From Winogradskya humida (GTDB lineage Bacteria > Actinomycetota > Actinomycetes > Mycobacteriales > Micromonosporaceae), in the NCBI RefSeq assembly GCF_016862215.1, contig NZ_BOMN01000050.1:1-64000 (forward strand): a stretch of DNA of 64,000 bases, read 5' to 3'. A model generated the notes under the pieces. It made no database searches, was not told the DNA's origin, and worked only from the letters and a program-made list of their open reading frames with translations. Below are positions 16,435 to 24,843 of the stretch, in pieces. The stretch's first letter is position 1. Each line of letters begins with the position of its first letter. A program made the translations under genes and the position numbers.

Positions 16435-17532
16435 GTGGACGTCGTGCCTGACGTTAGTGCTGATTCCCCCGCCACCGCATCCGCAGTGCATGCCAGTTCG
16501 CTGGAGGCGTACACGACGCTACGCCTCGGTGGCAAGGCGGGCGCGGTGACGGTCGCGTCCGAACCGGACGAAGCGGTTGCAACGGTACGCTCCGCGGCTC
16601 GCCGGGGTGAACCGGTCCTGGTCCTCGCCGGTGGCAGCAACGTGGTCATCGGCGACGACGGCTTCCCGGGCACCGTGCTCCTCCTGCGTACGCGTGGGGT
16701 GAAGATCGTCAAACGGGACTCGCGCGGTGTCCTGGTGCGGGTCGCGGCCGGCGAGCCGTGGGACGAGTTCGTCGCCACGACCCTCGGGGACGGGCTCGCC
16801 GGGCTCGAGGCGCTGTCCGGCATCCCCGGCTCCGCGGGTGCGACCCCGATCCAGAACGTCGGCGCGTACGGCACGGAGGTCGCCCGGACCATCGAGGCGG
16901 TGCACGTGTACGACAAGGAAGCCGACGAGGTCAAGGAGTTGTCGCTGCCCGAGTGCGGGTTCGCGTACAGGTCCAGCGTCTTCAAGAACAACGACCGGTG
17001 GCTGGTCCTGGAGGTCGACTTCAGGCTCGACGATTCCACGGTCTCGGCGCCTGTCCGGTACGCCGAACTCGCAAGACAGCTGGGGGTGGAGATCGGGGAG
17101 CGGGTGGCAGCTGATCGCGTACGCGAAACGGTCCTGAAGTTGCGTGCCAGTAAGGGCATGGTCCTGGATCCTGAAGATCTCGACACGCGTTCCGTGGGCT
17201 CGTTCTTCACCAACCCGGTCCTTTCCGCGCAGCAGTGGGCCGAGGTGCAGGATCGGCTGGTCGATGCCGGTGAGCCGCCGAGCTGGCCGGCGCCGAACGG
17301 CACGGTCAAGGTCCCGGCCGCCTGGCTGATCGAGAAGGCGGGCTTCGCCAAGGGATACTCCGGACGCGACGGCGTGGCCATCTCGTCGAAGCACACCCTC
17401 GCGCTCACCCACCGCGGTGGCGGTTCCACGGAGGCGCTGCTCGACCTGGCCCGGGAGATCCGCGACGGGGTCCGGGACCGGTTCGGGGTCGTCCTGCACC
17501 CCGAACCGGTCCTGGTCAACTGCGAGCTATAG
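16435..17532 (+). CDS. murB: UDP-N-acetylenolpyruvoylglucosamine reductase
   Basis: The 365-aa FAD enzyme makes UDP-N-acetylmuramate for peptidoglycan. The domains are visible: TTLRLGGKAGAV, the FAD-binding GGSNVVIGDDGFPG, LSGIPGSAGATPIQNVGAYG, the catalytic serine in SVGSFFTNP (S256), and IEKAGFAKGYSG with an HPEPVLVN ending. An alternative GTG lies at 16444. The aggagga at 16407-16413 is far from either start. The gene overlaps the convergent chitinase stop by 6 bp. Confidence 0.93.
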   Translation: MDVVPDVSADSPATASAVHASSLEAYTTLRLGGKAGAVTVASEPDEAVATVRSAARRGEPVLVLAGGSNVVIGDDGFPGTVLLLRTRGVKIVKRDSRGVLVRVAAGEPWDEFVATTLGDGLAGLEALSGIPGSAGATPIQNVGAYGTEVARTIEAVHVYDKEADEVKELSLPECGFAYRSSVFKNNDRWLVLEVDFRLDDSTVSAPVRYAELARQLGVEIGERVAADRVRETVLKLRASKGMVLDPEDLDTRSVGSFFTNPVLSAQQWAEVQDRLVDAGEPPSWPAPNGTVKVPAAWLIEKAGFAKGYSGRDGVAISSKHTLALTHRGGGSTEALLDLAREIRDGVRDRFGVVLHPEPVLVNCEL

Positions 17533-18810
17533 AGGGAGCCAGAGCGCGAGCACGTTCGGCGGCTCCCAGCTGACGATCGAGGTGTGCGCCTGCCGGCACT
17601 GGTAGCGCTTACCGCCGTAGGTCACGATCTGCCCGACCGTGTACGCGGTGTTGGGTGCCCAGGCCGTACCGCTCGGCGGTGCCGTCGTGGGGCTCGTCGT
17701 GGGCGGTGTTGCCGGGGTGGTCGTCGGTGGCGTGGTGGTGGGGGTCGTCGGCGGAGTGGTTGCCGAGCCTCCAGACGTGAAGCTCTGCATGATCTGGCTG
17801 AACTGCCAGGTGCTCTGCGCGACCCCGGAGCAGTTGTCGGCCGCCGCGCCGCCCGGGCACCCGCCGTTGTCGCGTTGCAACGCCCAGAAGGACAGCGCTG
17901 CGATGCCCTGGCTCTTCGCCCAGGTGGTGACCGTCTGCGCGTTGGCGATGGTGAACGTCTCGGCCGGGCCGAAGTCGTCCACGCCGATCATCTCGATGAT
18001 GCCGACCATCGCCCACAGCTGGGCCGTGGTCTTGGCCGGGTAGAGCGTACGCAGCTGCGTCACCAGCCCGTTCGCCGAGCTGATCGTGTCGCTGGCCATG
18101 TTGTGCGCGGCGTTGTCGTAGTAGTCGAACGTCATCATGTTGACGATGTCGACCTTGGCGTTGTTGGCCACCGCGTTCTGCAGCACCGCGAGCCCGTTCG
18201 CCTCGAGCCCGTGCGTCGTGGTCGGCAGCGTGTAGCTGAACTCGACCAGCCGCCCGTTCGCGGCGGCCCAGTCCTGCACCTTCTTGATGGCCTTGTTGCG
18301 CCGGTCGATGCCGTCGCTGCGGGTCAGCGAGTTGTCCTCGATGTCGAGGTCGATCCGCGTCACGTCATACGTGGTGACCATCTTCTCGAACTGCGCGGCG
18401 ATCGAGTCGACGCTGGTACAGCTGTCGGCGATCTCGGTGCCGGTGTTGTCGGCCGCGTACCCACCGAAGGACGGGATGACGTCTCCGCCGCGCGCCCGGA
18501 TGGCGCTGATGTCGGAGCCGAACGTGGAGCTGGCGACCGGCATCGAGGTGTCGCCGTTCCAGTACGCGGTGCACGAGCCCACCGTGGCCGTCTGCACGAA
18601 CGCCATGGTGAGGAATTTGTTGCCGGACTGCTGGGACAGCGTGTTCAGGCTGTCGCCGTTGTACGCCTCGAAGTAAGGGGCGAACACGTGCTGGGGGATG
18701 CGGGAGGCGGTCGCCGCCTGGGCGTCGGGGGAGGTGAGGGTGACGAATCCGGTCACCCCGGCCGCCACCGCGAGGGTGACGGCCAGGGTGGCGAGACGGG
18801 ATCGGCGCAT
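17527..18810 (-). CDS. Secreted GH18 chitinase with C-terminal CBM5/12
   Basis: The 427-aa protein begins with a Sec signal peptide (RRSRLATLAVTLAVAAGVTG, cleavage near AQA-AT). The GH18 domain contains the catalytic DxDxE as RIDLDIEDN (D154, D156, E158) and SFGGYAADN. A Pro/Thr linker (about residues 345-380) leads to a chitin-binding module (WAPNTAYTVGQIVTYGGKRY, ending SWEPPNVLALW). It degrades chitin outside the cell. An inverted repeat and an AT-rich segment precede the start. Confidence 0.9.
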   Translation of the reverse strand: MRRSRLATLAVTLAVAAGVTGFVTLTSPDAQAATASRIPQHVFAPYFEAYNGDSLNTLSQQSGNKFLTMAFVQTATVGSCTAYWNGDTSMPVASSTFGSDISAIRARGGDVIPSFGGYAADNTGTEIADSCTSVDSIAAQFEKMVTTYDVTRIDLDIEDNSLTRSDGIDRRNKAIKKVQDWAAANGRLVEFSYTLPTTTHGLEANGLAVLQNAVANNAKVDIVNMMTFDYYDNAAHNMASDTISSANGLVTQLRTLYPAKTTAQLWAMVGIIEMIGVDDFGPAETFTIANAQTVTTWAKSQGIAALSFWALQRDNGGCPGGAAADNCSGVAQSTWQFSQIMQSFTSGGSATTPPTTPTTTPPTTTPATPPTTSPTTAPPSGTAWAPNTAYTVGQIVTYGGKRYQCRQAHTSIVSWEPPNVLALWLPL

Positions 18811-18822
18811 GGGGACTCTCCG

Positions 18823-18871
18823 GGGCGCGAGCGATCGTTAATAAAACTAACTAAGAGAACCGCTCGCGCCC
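18823..18871. promoter_or_regulatory. 11-bp inverted repeat around an AT-rich element upstream of the chitinase gene
   Basis: GGGCGCGAGCG (18823-18833) and its exact complement CGCTCGCGCCC (18861-18871) enclose a 27-bp AT-rich core. On the minus strand that core reads TTAGTTAGTTTTATTAA, 13-60 bp before the chitinase ATG. The core stands out from the high-GC surroundings and may hold the promoter and a regulator site. Confidence 0.5.
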
Positions 18872-18899
18872 GGATATGTCAATGCATCGATCGGGAACC

Positions 18900-19397
18900 T
18901 CAGCGGTAGCCGAACACCTGCGCCCAGTAGAAAGTGCCGTCCACCGCGCGCTGTACGCCGGCCCCGAACGACCGCGCGTCGCAGTTCAGAATGTTCTCGC
19001 GGTGCGCCGGGCTGGCCATCCACGACGCCACGACCTGGGCCGGGCTGACGTACCCCCAGGCGATGTTCTCGGCCGCGGCGTCCTCGTAGCCGATTGCCCG
19101 CGACCGGGTCTCGAACGTCGACCCACGCCAGCCTCGATGGCTGAAGTCGCCGGTCGCCGCCATGTAGTGGGCCTGCCGGACCGAGGCGATCGTCAACTCC
19201 AGATCAACGCTCAGCGGTTCGCATCCGCCGATCGCGCGCTGCTCGTTCGTACGATCCACCACCTGCGCCATCAACTGCTGCTCGGTGGTCGGCTGGGCAT
19301 CCGGATTGATCGCGGCCTGCGCGGGTACTGCGGTGGCAGCGAGGATTGCGGCCGGCGCGGCCGCGGCAAGGGTGATGCGGCGTACGAGGTCGAACAC
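18900..19397 (-). CDS. Secreted CAP-domain (SCP/PR-1-like) protein
   Basis: The 165-aa product has a signal peptide (RRITLAAAAPAAILAATAVP, cleavage after AQA) and a CAP domain with the family motifs: VVDRTNEQRA, FSHRGW, AENIAWGY, ASWMASPAHRENILN, and YWAQVFGYR. CAP proteins of bacteria are extracellular with unclear function; some bind lipids or act at the wall. GTG at 19397 is chosen because a strong Shine-Dalgarno (gggagg) lies 8 nt upstream and the signal peptide follows at once. A longer frame to 19637 runs into the histidine kinase gene. Confidence 0.85.
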   Translation of the reverse strand: MFDLVRRITLAAAAPAAILAATAVPAQAAINPDAQPTTEQQLMAQVVDRTNEQRAIGGCEPLSVDLELTIASVRQAHYMAATGDFSHRGWRGSTFETRSRAIGYEDAAAENIAWGYVSPAQVVASWMASPAHRENILNCDARSFGAGVQRAVDGTFYWAQVFGYR

Positions 19398-19516
19398 GGT
19401 ACTTGCCTCCCGGTCCAAGGCCGGGTCCCTGTTCGCCCGGCAAACGTATCGGACCTGGCTTCTCGGCTGTCCGTCCCTTCTTTCGTCGTTTCCGGCGGTA
19501 CGGCAGGGTTGCTGTG
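19398..19516 (-). promoter_or_regulatory. Candidate structured leader of the CAP gene
   Basis: The 119-nt gap between the histidine kinase stop and the CAP start can fold. A hairpin CCCGG/CCGGG (19421-19425 with 19409-19413) overlaps the Shine-Dalgarno complement at 19406-19411, so it could hide the ribosome site. A second possible hairpin (GTTTGCC with GGCGAAC) precedes it. No known riboswitch class is matched convincingly. Confidence 0.3.
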
Positions 19517-20209
19517 TCAGTCTGTGGGGATGGTCAGGGGTAGGCGGATCTGTGCCCCGGCTCCCGTCTCGGGCTCGTAGGTCAGTTCGACCGTTCCGCC
19601 GTGCGCCGCCGCGATCGCCTCGGCGAGCAGGATCCACAGCGCGGTGCTGCGTCGCCGGTGCGGCGGTTCCGGATCGGCGAGCATCCCGGACATCAGGCTC
19701 TCGTCGGTGAGCTCCTCCGAGCGTTGCGCGGTGACCGTGACCGCCCAGCCGCCGGCTTCCGCGACCGCGCTGACCGAGGCACAGCGATCATTGGCCCCGC
19801 TGGCCACCGTCCCGACGACGGCGTAGAACAGGTCGCGCAGCAGGGGCGCGTCGGCCTTGATCGCCGGTCCGGCGGTGGCCTCGACCGTGGCGGCGGTGTA
19901 CGGCTCCCCGCTCGCGAGCAGATCCGCGGCCTCCCTGATCAGCGCCCCGAGGTCGATCTCCGTGGGCCGCAGCTCCAGATCGCCGCTGTGCAGCCGGCTG
20001 ACCACCATCAGATCCTGGGCCAGGGCGAGCATCCGGTCGGTATTGCGGCGTACAGCGGCCAGCGCGATCGAGCGCTCGACCGGCGCCAGATCGTCCGTGT
20101 CCAGGCTCTCGGTGAACGAGGCGATCGTCGTCAGCGGCGTACGCAACTCGTGGGAGATCACCGCGAGGAAGCGAGCCTGCAGCGCGAAGGTGTTCGTGGG
20201 GGTTCGCAC
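19517..20209 (-). CDS. Short soluble histidine kinase with a degenerate ATPase domain
   Basis: The 230-aa protein starts almost directly with the HisKA domain: the phospho-acceptor is H20 in ISHELRTPL, with no membrane or sensor segment. An in-frame TAG lies 9 nt before the GTG, so it is not truncated by start choice. The HATPase half (about 105-225) ends normally (AIAAAHGGTVELTYEPE, GAGAQIRLPL), but the N box reads LFYAVVGTVASGAN instead of an NLLxNAxK type, and no DxGxG is evident. It may depend on another kinase or use weak ATP binding. A TATAGT 6 nt before the GTG suggests a leaderless mRNA. It diverges from its likely partner regulator. Confidence 0.75.
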   Translation of the reverse strand: MRTPTNTFALQARFLAVISHELRTPLTTIASFTESLDTDDLAPVERSIALAAVRRNTDRMLALAQDLMVVSRLHSGDLELRPTEIDLGALIREAADLLASGEPYTAATVEATAGPAIKADAPLLRDLFYAVVGTVASGANDRCASVSAVAEAGGWAVTVTAQRSEELTDESLMSGMLADPEPPHRRRSTALWILLAEAIAAAHGGTVELTYEPETGAGAQIRLPLTIPTD

Positions 20210-20392
20210 GCTGAACTATAACTTTCCGTATATGAACAGACACGTAACGCTATCGTGGGTTTTGGACATTTCATCTTCGTCACCCGCGGCTGCGGGGGGC
20301 GTGAGCAAGACGCTGACCCGCGACCGAGGGCGTGCCGCCCGGGCGGGCAGCCGCGTCAGGCGACGCGGGCGAAGGGTGTGGTGGTGAGCTCA

Positions 20393-21091
20393 ATGAGCAG
20401 GTTGCTCGTGGTCGAGGATGACCCGGACATCGCACTGGCCCTGCGGTTGCTCTTCAGCCGGGCGGGCTACGAGGTGGCCCACGCCGGCGATGGGCGGACC
20501 GGACTCAAGGAGGCGTACGCCGAGCATCCCGACCTGGTCGTGCTCGACGTCGGCCTGCCCGAGATGGACGGCTGGCAGGTGCTCGAGCGGTTGCGGGACG
20601 TCTCCGACGTGCCGGTGCTCGTGCTCACCGCCCACGGACAGGAAGCCGAGAAGGTCCGCGGCCTGCGCGGCGGTGCCGACGACTACCTGACCAAGCCGTT
20701 CGCCAACAACGAACTGCTGGCCCGTGTGGAGGCGCTGCTGCGGCGCTCGTCCGGCGGCCAGAACAGCTGGGCCAGCCAGATCTACGACGACGGTCTGGTC
20801 CACCTCGACCCGACCAAGCGCCGGGTCTACGTCAAGGGTGACGAGAAACGCCTCACCCCGACCGAGTTCCGGCTGCTGAACGCGCTGGTCCGGCATGCCG
20901 GGGCGGTGCTCAGCCCCAACCAGTTGCTGACCCAGGCGTGGGACGACCCCACGGGCATCGGTCAGGAACGCGTCAAGTTCGCGGTACTGCGGCTGCGGCG
21001 CAAGCTCGGCTGGTCGGATCCCGAGGAGTCCCCGATCGAGTCCGTACGCGGATTCGGTTACCGCTACCGCCGGCCCGGCGGAGACGCCTGA
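20393..21091 (+). CDS. OmpR-family response regulator
   Basis: The 232-aa regulator has a receiver (residues 1-120) with the acidic pair ED/D, phospho-acceptor D52 in VVLDVGLPEMDG, switch Thr in VLTAHG and the lysine in LTKPF. It is followed by a winged-helix DNA-binding domain (LTPTEFRLLNALVRHAG ... SVRGFGYRYRRP). An alternative GTG at 20384 has a gaaggg site 7 nt upstream and would add three residues. It is divergent from the short histidine kinase, with 183 bp between, and may serve as its partner. It lies just upstream of the che operon but has no chemotaxis-specific feature. Confidence 0.9.
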   Translation: MSRLLVVEDDPDIALALRLLFSRAGYEVAHAGDGRTGLKEAYAEHPDLVVLDVGLPEMDGWQVLERLRDVSDVPVLVLTAHGQEAEKVRGLRGGADDYLTKPFANNELLARVEALLRRSSGGQNSWASQIYDDGLVHLDPTKRRVYVKGDEKRLTPTEFRLLNALVRHAGAVLSPNQLLTQAWDDPTGIGQERVKFAVLRLRRKLGWSDPEESPIESVRGFGYRYRRPGGDA

Positions 21092-21111
21092 GCGGTAGCT
21101 GCCCGGGTGTC

Positions 21112-21137
21112 CTCAGGTGGAGCTCTCGCAGGTCGAT
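21112..21137 (+). promoter_or_regulatory. Candidate FliA-type promoter of the che operon
   Basis: CTCA (21112-21115), 16 bp, GTCGAT (21132-21137). It differs from CTCA-N15-17-GCCGAA at two positions of the -10. It lies 33 bp before the TTG start of cheA and overlaps the alternative GTG at 21117, which supports the downstream start. Confidence 0.5.
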
Positions 21138-21170
21138 GAGGGCATTGGGAAACGAGCAGGAGGTAGGGCG

Positions 21171-23516
21171 TTGGAAGACCTTGGCGAGATCGTCGGCGAA
21201 TTCCTCATGGAGAGCCACGAGAACCTGGACCAGATCGACCGGGACCTCGTGGCACTGGAGCAGGAACCCGGATCGCGTGACTTGATCTCCCGTATCTTCC
21301 GGGCGATCCATACGATCAAAGGCACGAGCGGCTTCCTGGCGTTCGGCCGGCTCGAGACGCTGGCACATGCCGGCGAGTCCTTGCTGTCCAGGCTGCGCGA
21401 CGGCGTTCAGCCGGTTACGCCGACCACGATCACCACGCTGCTGGCGACGATCGACGGCGTCCGTAACCTGCTGGAAGCCATCGAGCAGAACAACTCCGAA
21501 GAGGGAGTTGACGTCGAGAGCATCATCACCGCGGTCCACGCGCAGATGGCTGCTCCGACCACCGAAGCTCCTGTGGCGCCTGCCGCGCCTGCCGCGGCGG
21601 CCGAAGAGAAGCCAGAACCGCTGCAGGAGGTGCCTGCCCGTCCGGCCCCCGAGCCGGTCGAGGAGCAGCGCCGTCCGCTGGGCGAGATGCTCGTCGAATC
21701 CGGCGCGGCCGAACCCGCCGACGTCGGCTCCGCGCTGCAGTCCCAGCTCGAAGGCGACGAGCGCAAGCTCGGCACGATCCTGCTCGAAGAGGGCAAGGCG
21801 CAGCCCGCTGCGGTCTCCGAGGCCCTGCAGAACCAGGCCCCGAAGCGCAGCGTCGCCGACAGCGCGATCCGCGTCGACGTCGACCTGCTCGACACCCTGA
21901 TGAACATGGTCGGCGAGCTGGTCCTCGCCCGTAACCAGCTCGTCCGCGGCGTCATGGAGACCGGCGACTCCGGCCTCGTCCGCAGCGCCCAGCGCCTCGG
22001 CATGATCACCTCTGAACTCCAAGAGGGCATCATGAAGACCCGTATGCAGCCGATCGAGCACATCTGGTCGAAGCTGCCCCGGGTCATCCGGGACCTCAGC
22101 CAGTCGCTCGGCAAGAAGGTCGAGCTGGTGATGGAGGGCAAGGAGACCGAGCTCGACCGCTCCCTGCTCGAGGCGGTCAAGGACCCGCTGACCCACCTCG
22201 TACGCAATGCCGTCGACCACGGTATCGAGGAGGAGGCGCGGCGCATCGCCGCCGGTAAGAGTCCTGAGGGGACGTTGACGCTCCGGGCGTACCACGAGGG
22301 TGGGCACGTAGCCGTTGAAGTTGCCGACGACGGTGCCGGCATGGACGTCAACCGGATCGCCGAGAAGGCTGTCGAGAAGGGTCTGCTCCGCGCGGAGCAG
22401 GTGCCCGGCATGGACAAGCGCGAGATCATGGCGATGGTCTTCCAGCCCGGTTTCTCCACCGCCGCCAAGGTGACCAACGTGTCCGGTCGCGGCGTCGGCA
22501 TGGACGTCGTCAAGACCAACATCGAGCGGATCGGCGGCGCGGTCAGCGTCGACTCGACCCTGGGCGAGGGCACGGTCTGGCGGCTCAACATCCCGCTGAC
22601 CCTGGCCATCGTGCAGGCACTCACGGTCGACTGCGGCGAGCAACGGTACGTCATCCCGCAGATCGCCGTGCTGGAGCTGGTCTACATCGACGGCAACTCC
22701 ACGAAGGTCGAGTACGCGTCCGGCGCGCCCGTCTACCGCCTGCGCGGCAAGCTGCTCCCGCTGGTCCGCCTGGACCGCACGCTGGGCCTCGAGGTCGGCG
22801 GCGACAAGGGCGTCTACATCATGGTGCTGCAGGCCGACGGCCGGCGCTTCGGCCTGGTCGTCGACCGCGTCCTCAACACCGAGGAGGTCGTGGTCAAGGC
22901 GCTGAACAGCCGCTTCAAGGACATCGGGCTCTACTCCGGTGCGACGATCCTCGGCGACGGCAAGGTCGGCCTGATCCTCGACGTGTCGCAGCTCGCCCGC
23001 CGCTCGCACCTGACGGCCGAGGGCGACCGCGAGAACACGCTCGGCACCTCACGCGCCACGGCCGGCGCCACCAACGGGGAGCGTCTGCTCATCACCGCGG
23101 TCGGCGAACGCCGGGTGGCGATCCCGCTCGACACGGTCACACGGCTCGAGGAATTCCCGCGCAGCCGCATCGAACAAGCCGGTTCCCGCGAGGTCGTCCA
23201 GTACCGCGGCCAGATCCTGCCGCTCATGCGACTGTCGCATGTGCTCGGGGCGTACAGCGACGCGGAAGAGGGCGACACCGTGTCGGTGGTCGTCTACAGC
23301 GAGGGAGGCCGCAGCGTGGCGCTGGTTGTGGACCGGATCGTCGACATCGCCGAGAATTCGACCACGGCGCGACGCGACGTGGAGGAGGACGGCCTGGTCG
23401 GCACCGCGGTCATCCAGCAACGGGTGACCGAGCTGCTGGACGTGCGCCGCGCGATCCTCGCCGCCGACCCGAACTTCTACCGCGAGATGACCGCCGACGA
23501 ACTGGTGGAGGCCTGA
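21171..23516 (+). CDS. cheA: Chemotaxis histidine kinase CheA
   Basis: The TTG at 21171 has an aggaggt ribosome site 6 nt upstream and gives 781 aa. A GTG at 21117 lies within the promoter-like sequence. Domains: HPt with phospho-acceptor H47 (IFRAIHTIKGTSGF); a Pro/Ala/Glu linker; two LGEMLVESG/LGTILLEEG repeats with ALQ-Q helices in place of an obvious P2 domain (about 205-275); dimerisation helices (LLDTLMNMVGELVLARNQLV); HATPase with HLVRNAVDHGIE, DDGAGMD and GRGVGMDVV; then two CheW-like domains (about 485-625 and 630-770). It phosphorylates CheY and CheB under receptor control and heads the operon. Confidence 0.96.
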   Translation: MEDLGEIVGEFLMESHENLDQIDRDLVALEQEPGSRDLISRIFRAIHTIKGTSGFLAFGRLETLAHAGESLLSRLRDGVQPVTPTTITTLLATIDGVRNLLEAIEQNNSEEGVDVESIITAVHAQMAAPTTEAPVAPAAPAAAAEEKPEPLQEVPARPAPEPVEEQRRPLGEMLVESGAAEPADVGSALQSQLEGDERKLGTILLEEGKAQPAAVSEALQNQAPKRSVADSAIRVDVDLLDTLMNMVGELVLARNQLVRGVMETGDSGLVRSAQRLGMITSELQEGIMKTRMQPIEHIWSKLPRVIRDLSQSLGKKVELVMEGKETELDRSLLEAVKDPLTHLVRNAVDHGIEEEARRIAAGKSPEGTLTLRAYHEGGHVAVEVADDGAGMDVNRIAEKAVEKGLLRAEQVPGMDKREIMAMVFQPGFSTAAKVTNVSGRGVGMDVVKTNIERIGGAVSVDSTLGEGTVWRLNIPLTLAIVQALTVDCGEQRYVIPQIAVLELVYIDGNSTKVEYASGAPVYRLRGKLLPLVRLDRTLGLEVGGDKGVYIMVLQADGRRFGLVVDRVLNTEEVVVKALNSRFKDIGLYSGATILGDGKVGLILDVSQLARRSHLTAEGDRENTLGTSRATAGATNGERLLITAVGERRVAIPLDTVTRLEEFPRSRIEQAGSREVVQYRGQILPLMRLSHVLGAYSDAEEGDTVSVVVYSEGGRSVALVVDRIVDIAENSTTARRDVEEDGLVGTAVIQQRVTELLDVRRAILAADPNFYREMTADELVEA

Positions 23517-23517
23517 G

Positions 23518-23955
23518 ATGGCGAGCCGTCAGTTCGCCACCTTCGAGGTGGCCGAGCAGCTCTTCGGGGTCGAGGTCGACACGGTCCAGGAGGTGCTCTC
23601 CTACAGCGAGTACACCCCGGTGCCGCTCGCGCCGCCAGCCGTCGGCGGGCTGTTCAACCTGCGCGGTCAGGTGATCGCGGCGGTGGACCTGCGGGTGCAG
23701 CTGGGCCTGCCGCGGCAGACCCTGGCCGGTCCGAAGATGAACGTGATCCTGCGGGGCGACGGCGAGCCGGTCAGCCTGCTCGTCGACCGCATCGGCGAGG
23801 TCGTCGACCTGGACGACGACGCGTTCGAGCCGCCGCCGGACACCCTCAGCGGGCACACCCGGGAGCTCGTCGTGGGCACGTTCAAGCTCGACGGGCGGCT
23901 GATGCTCGCTCTCGACGTGACCCAGGCCGTCGATACGTATCGAGCCACCACCTGA
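23518..23955 (+). CDS. cheW: Chemotaxis adaptor CheW
   Basis: The 145-aa single CheW domain (FATFEVAEQLFGVEVDTVQE, GLFNLRGQVIAAVDLR, VDRIGEVVDLDDDAFEPPP) links chemoreceptors to CheA at the membrane. It starts 1 nt after the cheA stop, and its own TGA overlaps the next ATG (TGATG), so the three genes are co-translated. Confidence 0.95.
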   Translation: MASRQFATFEVAEQLFGVEVDTVQEVLSYSEYTPVPLAPPAVGGLFNLRGQVIAAVDLRVQLGLPRQTLAGPKMNVILRGDGEPVSLLVDRIGEVVDLDDDAFEPPPDTLSGHTRELVVGTFKLDGRLMLALDVTQAVDTYRATT

Positions 23956-24827
23956 TGTACAGCCTGGTCAGTGCCCCCGTACTCGGCTTCGACCTGACCC
24001 GCCTCAAGGGCGGATCAGCGACGGCCGAGGTGCTGCTGCGCGCGCTGCGCCTCAGCCTCGGGGACCTGCCGATCCTCGCCGAGCGGTTGCCGGACGAGGG
24101 CGTACGGGGACCGCTCTGGGTCGAGGTGGAGGGTGCGGCCCGCAAGCTGCCGTCACTGAAGGGGATGAAGGCCGACGACCCGGCGAGCTCGCTCGCGCTG
24201 GTCGAACGCGCCCCGATCGGGTCGGTGGACTCGCTGCTGACCTGTCTGCGGTACGACGTGATGGCCTGGACCTGGGAGGGTAGCGGCCGCGACGCCAAGC
24301 AGTCGGAGCAGGCCGCCGCGGCGACCGCGCTGCTGTGCGACGCCGCGGTCGCCAGCTATCTGCGCGAGGTGCTGGACGACTCGACCCGGCGGATGCTCGG
24401 CGCCGGCTGGGTGTCGGCGGTACGCAAGCTGCCGGTCGGCAAGCCGATCGACCTCGGCCCGCACCACTACGCGGTGTCCGCGCTGCTCGACCGGCTCCGA
24501 TCGATCACGCCGAAGGACCTCGCCCGGCTCGGACAGTCGGCGGAGGACTCGCGGAAGAGCGCCGGCGGGTGGTCGCCGGCGGTGCATTCGGCGTCGTGGG
24601 CGGCGTACCTGTCGGATCGGGTCCGCACCGCCGCGGCCGCGCAGATGCTTCTCGTGCAAGCGATCGACACCGCCGCCATTCCGCTCGCGGAGCGGGCCGG
24701 CGGCGTCTGGAACATGCTCAGCGGCGCGGTCCAGGCCCTGGTCGTCCGCGACCTGCTGGACACCGCAACCGCCCACCGGCTGCTGGCCCCGGTGATCGCG
24801 GCGCTCGGCCCGGCCTGGCTCGGATGA
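23955..24827 (+). CDS. Unknown protein encoded inside the che operon
   Basis: The 290-aa soluble protein is rich in Ala and Leu and mostly predicted helical, with no signal peptide or membrane segment. Visible blocks are GFDLTRLKGGSATAEVLLRA near the start, LPSLKGMKADDPASSL, DSLLTCLRYDVMAWTWEGSG, and a C-terminal helical half with WSPAVHSASWAAYLSDRVRT. I do not recognise the family. Its place between cheW and cheB, with a 1-nt overlap upstream, strongly suggests a chemotaxis role, for example as a scaffold or adaptation factor (inference). Confidence 0.7.
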   Translation: MYSLVSAPVLGFDLTRLKGGSATAEVLLRALRLSLGDLPILAERLPDEGVRGPLWVEVEGAARKLPSLKGMKADDPASSLALVERAPIGSVDSLLTCLRYDVMAWTWEGSGRDAKQSEQAAAATALLCDAAVASYLREVLDDSTRRMLGAGWVSAVRKLPVGKPIDLGPHHYAVSALLDRLRSITPKDLARLGQSAEDSRKSAGGWSPAVHSASWAAYLSDRVRTAAAAQMLLVQAIDTAAIPLAERAGGVWNMLSGAVQALVVRDLLDTATAHRLLAPVIAALGPAWLG

Positions 24828-24843
24828 GGGACGGAGGGTATCG

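Noticed and set aside
19398..19516. Leader as a cyclic di-GMP or cyclic di-AMP riboswitch
   Set aside because: Some GGGACG and GCCGGG-like pieces are present, but the conserved core order of either class is not met.
21117..21170. GTG at 21117 as the cheA start
   Set aside because: It lies within the predicted promoter and lacks a ribosome site; the TTG at 21171 has aggaggt at proper distance.
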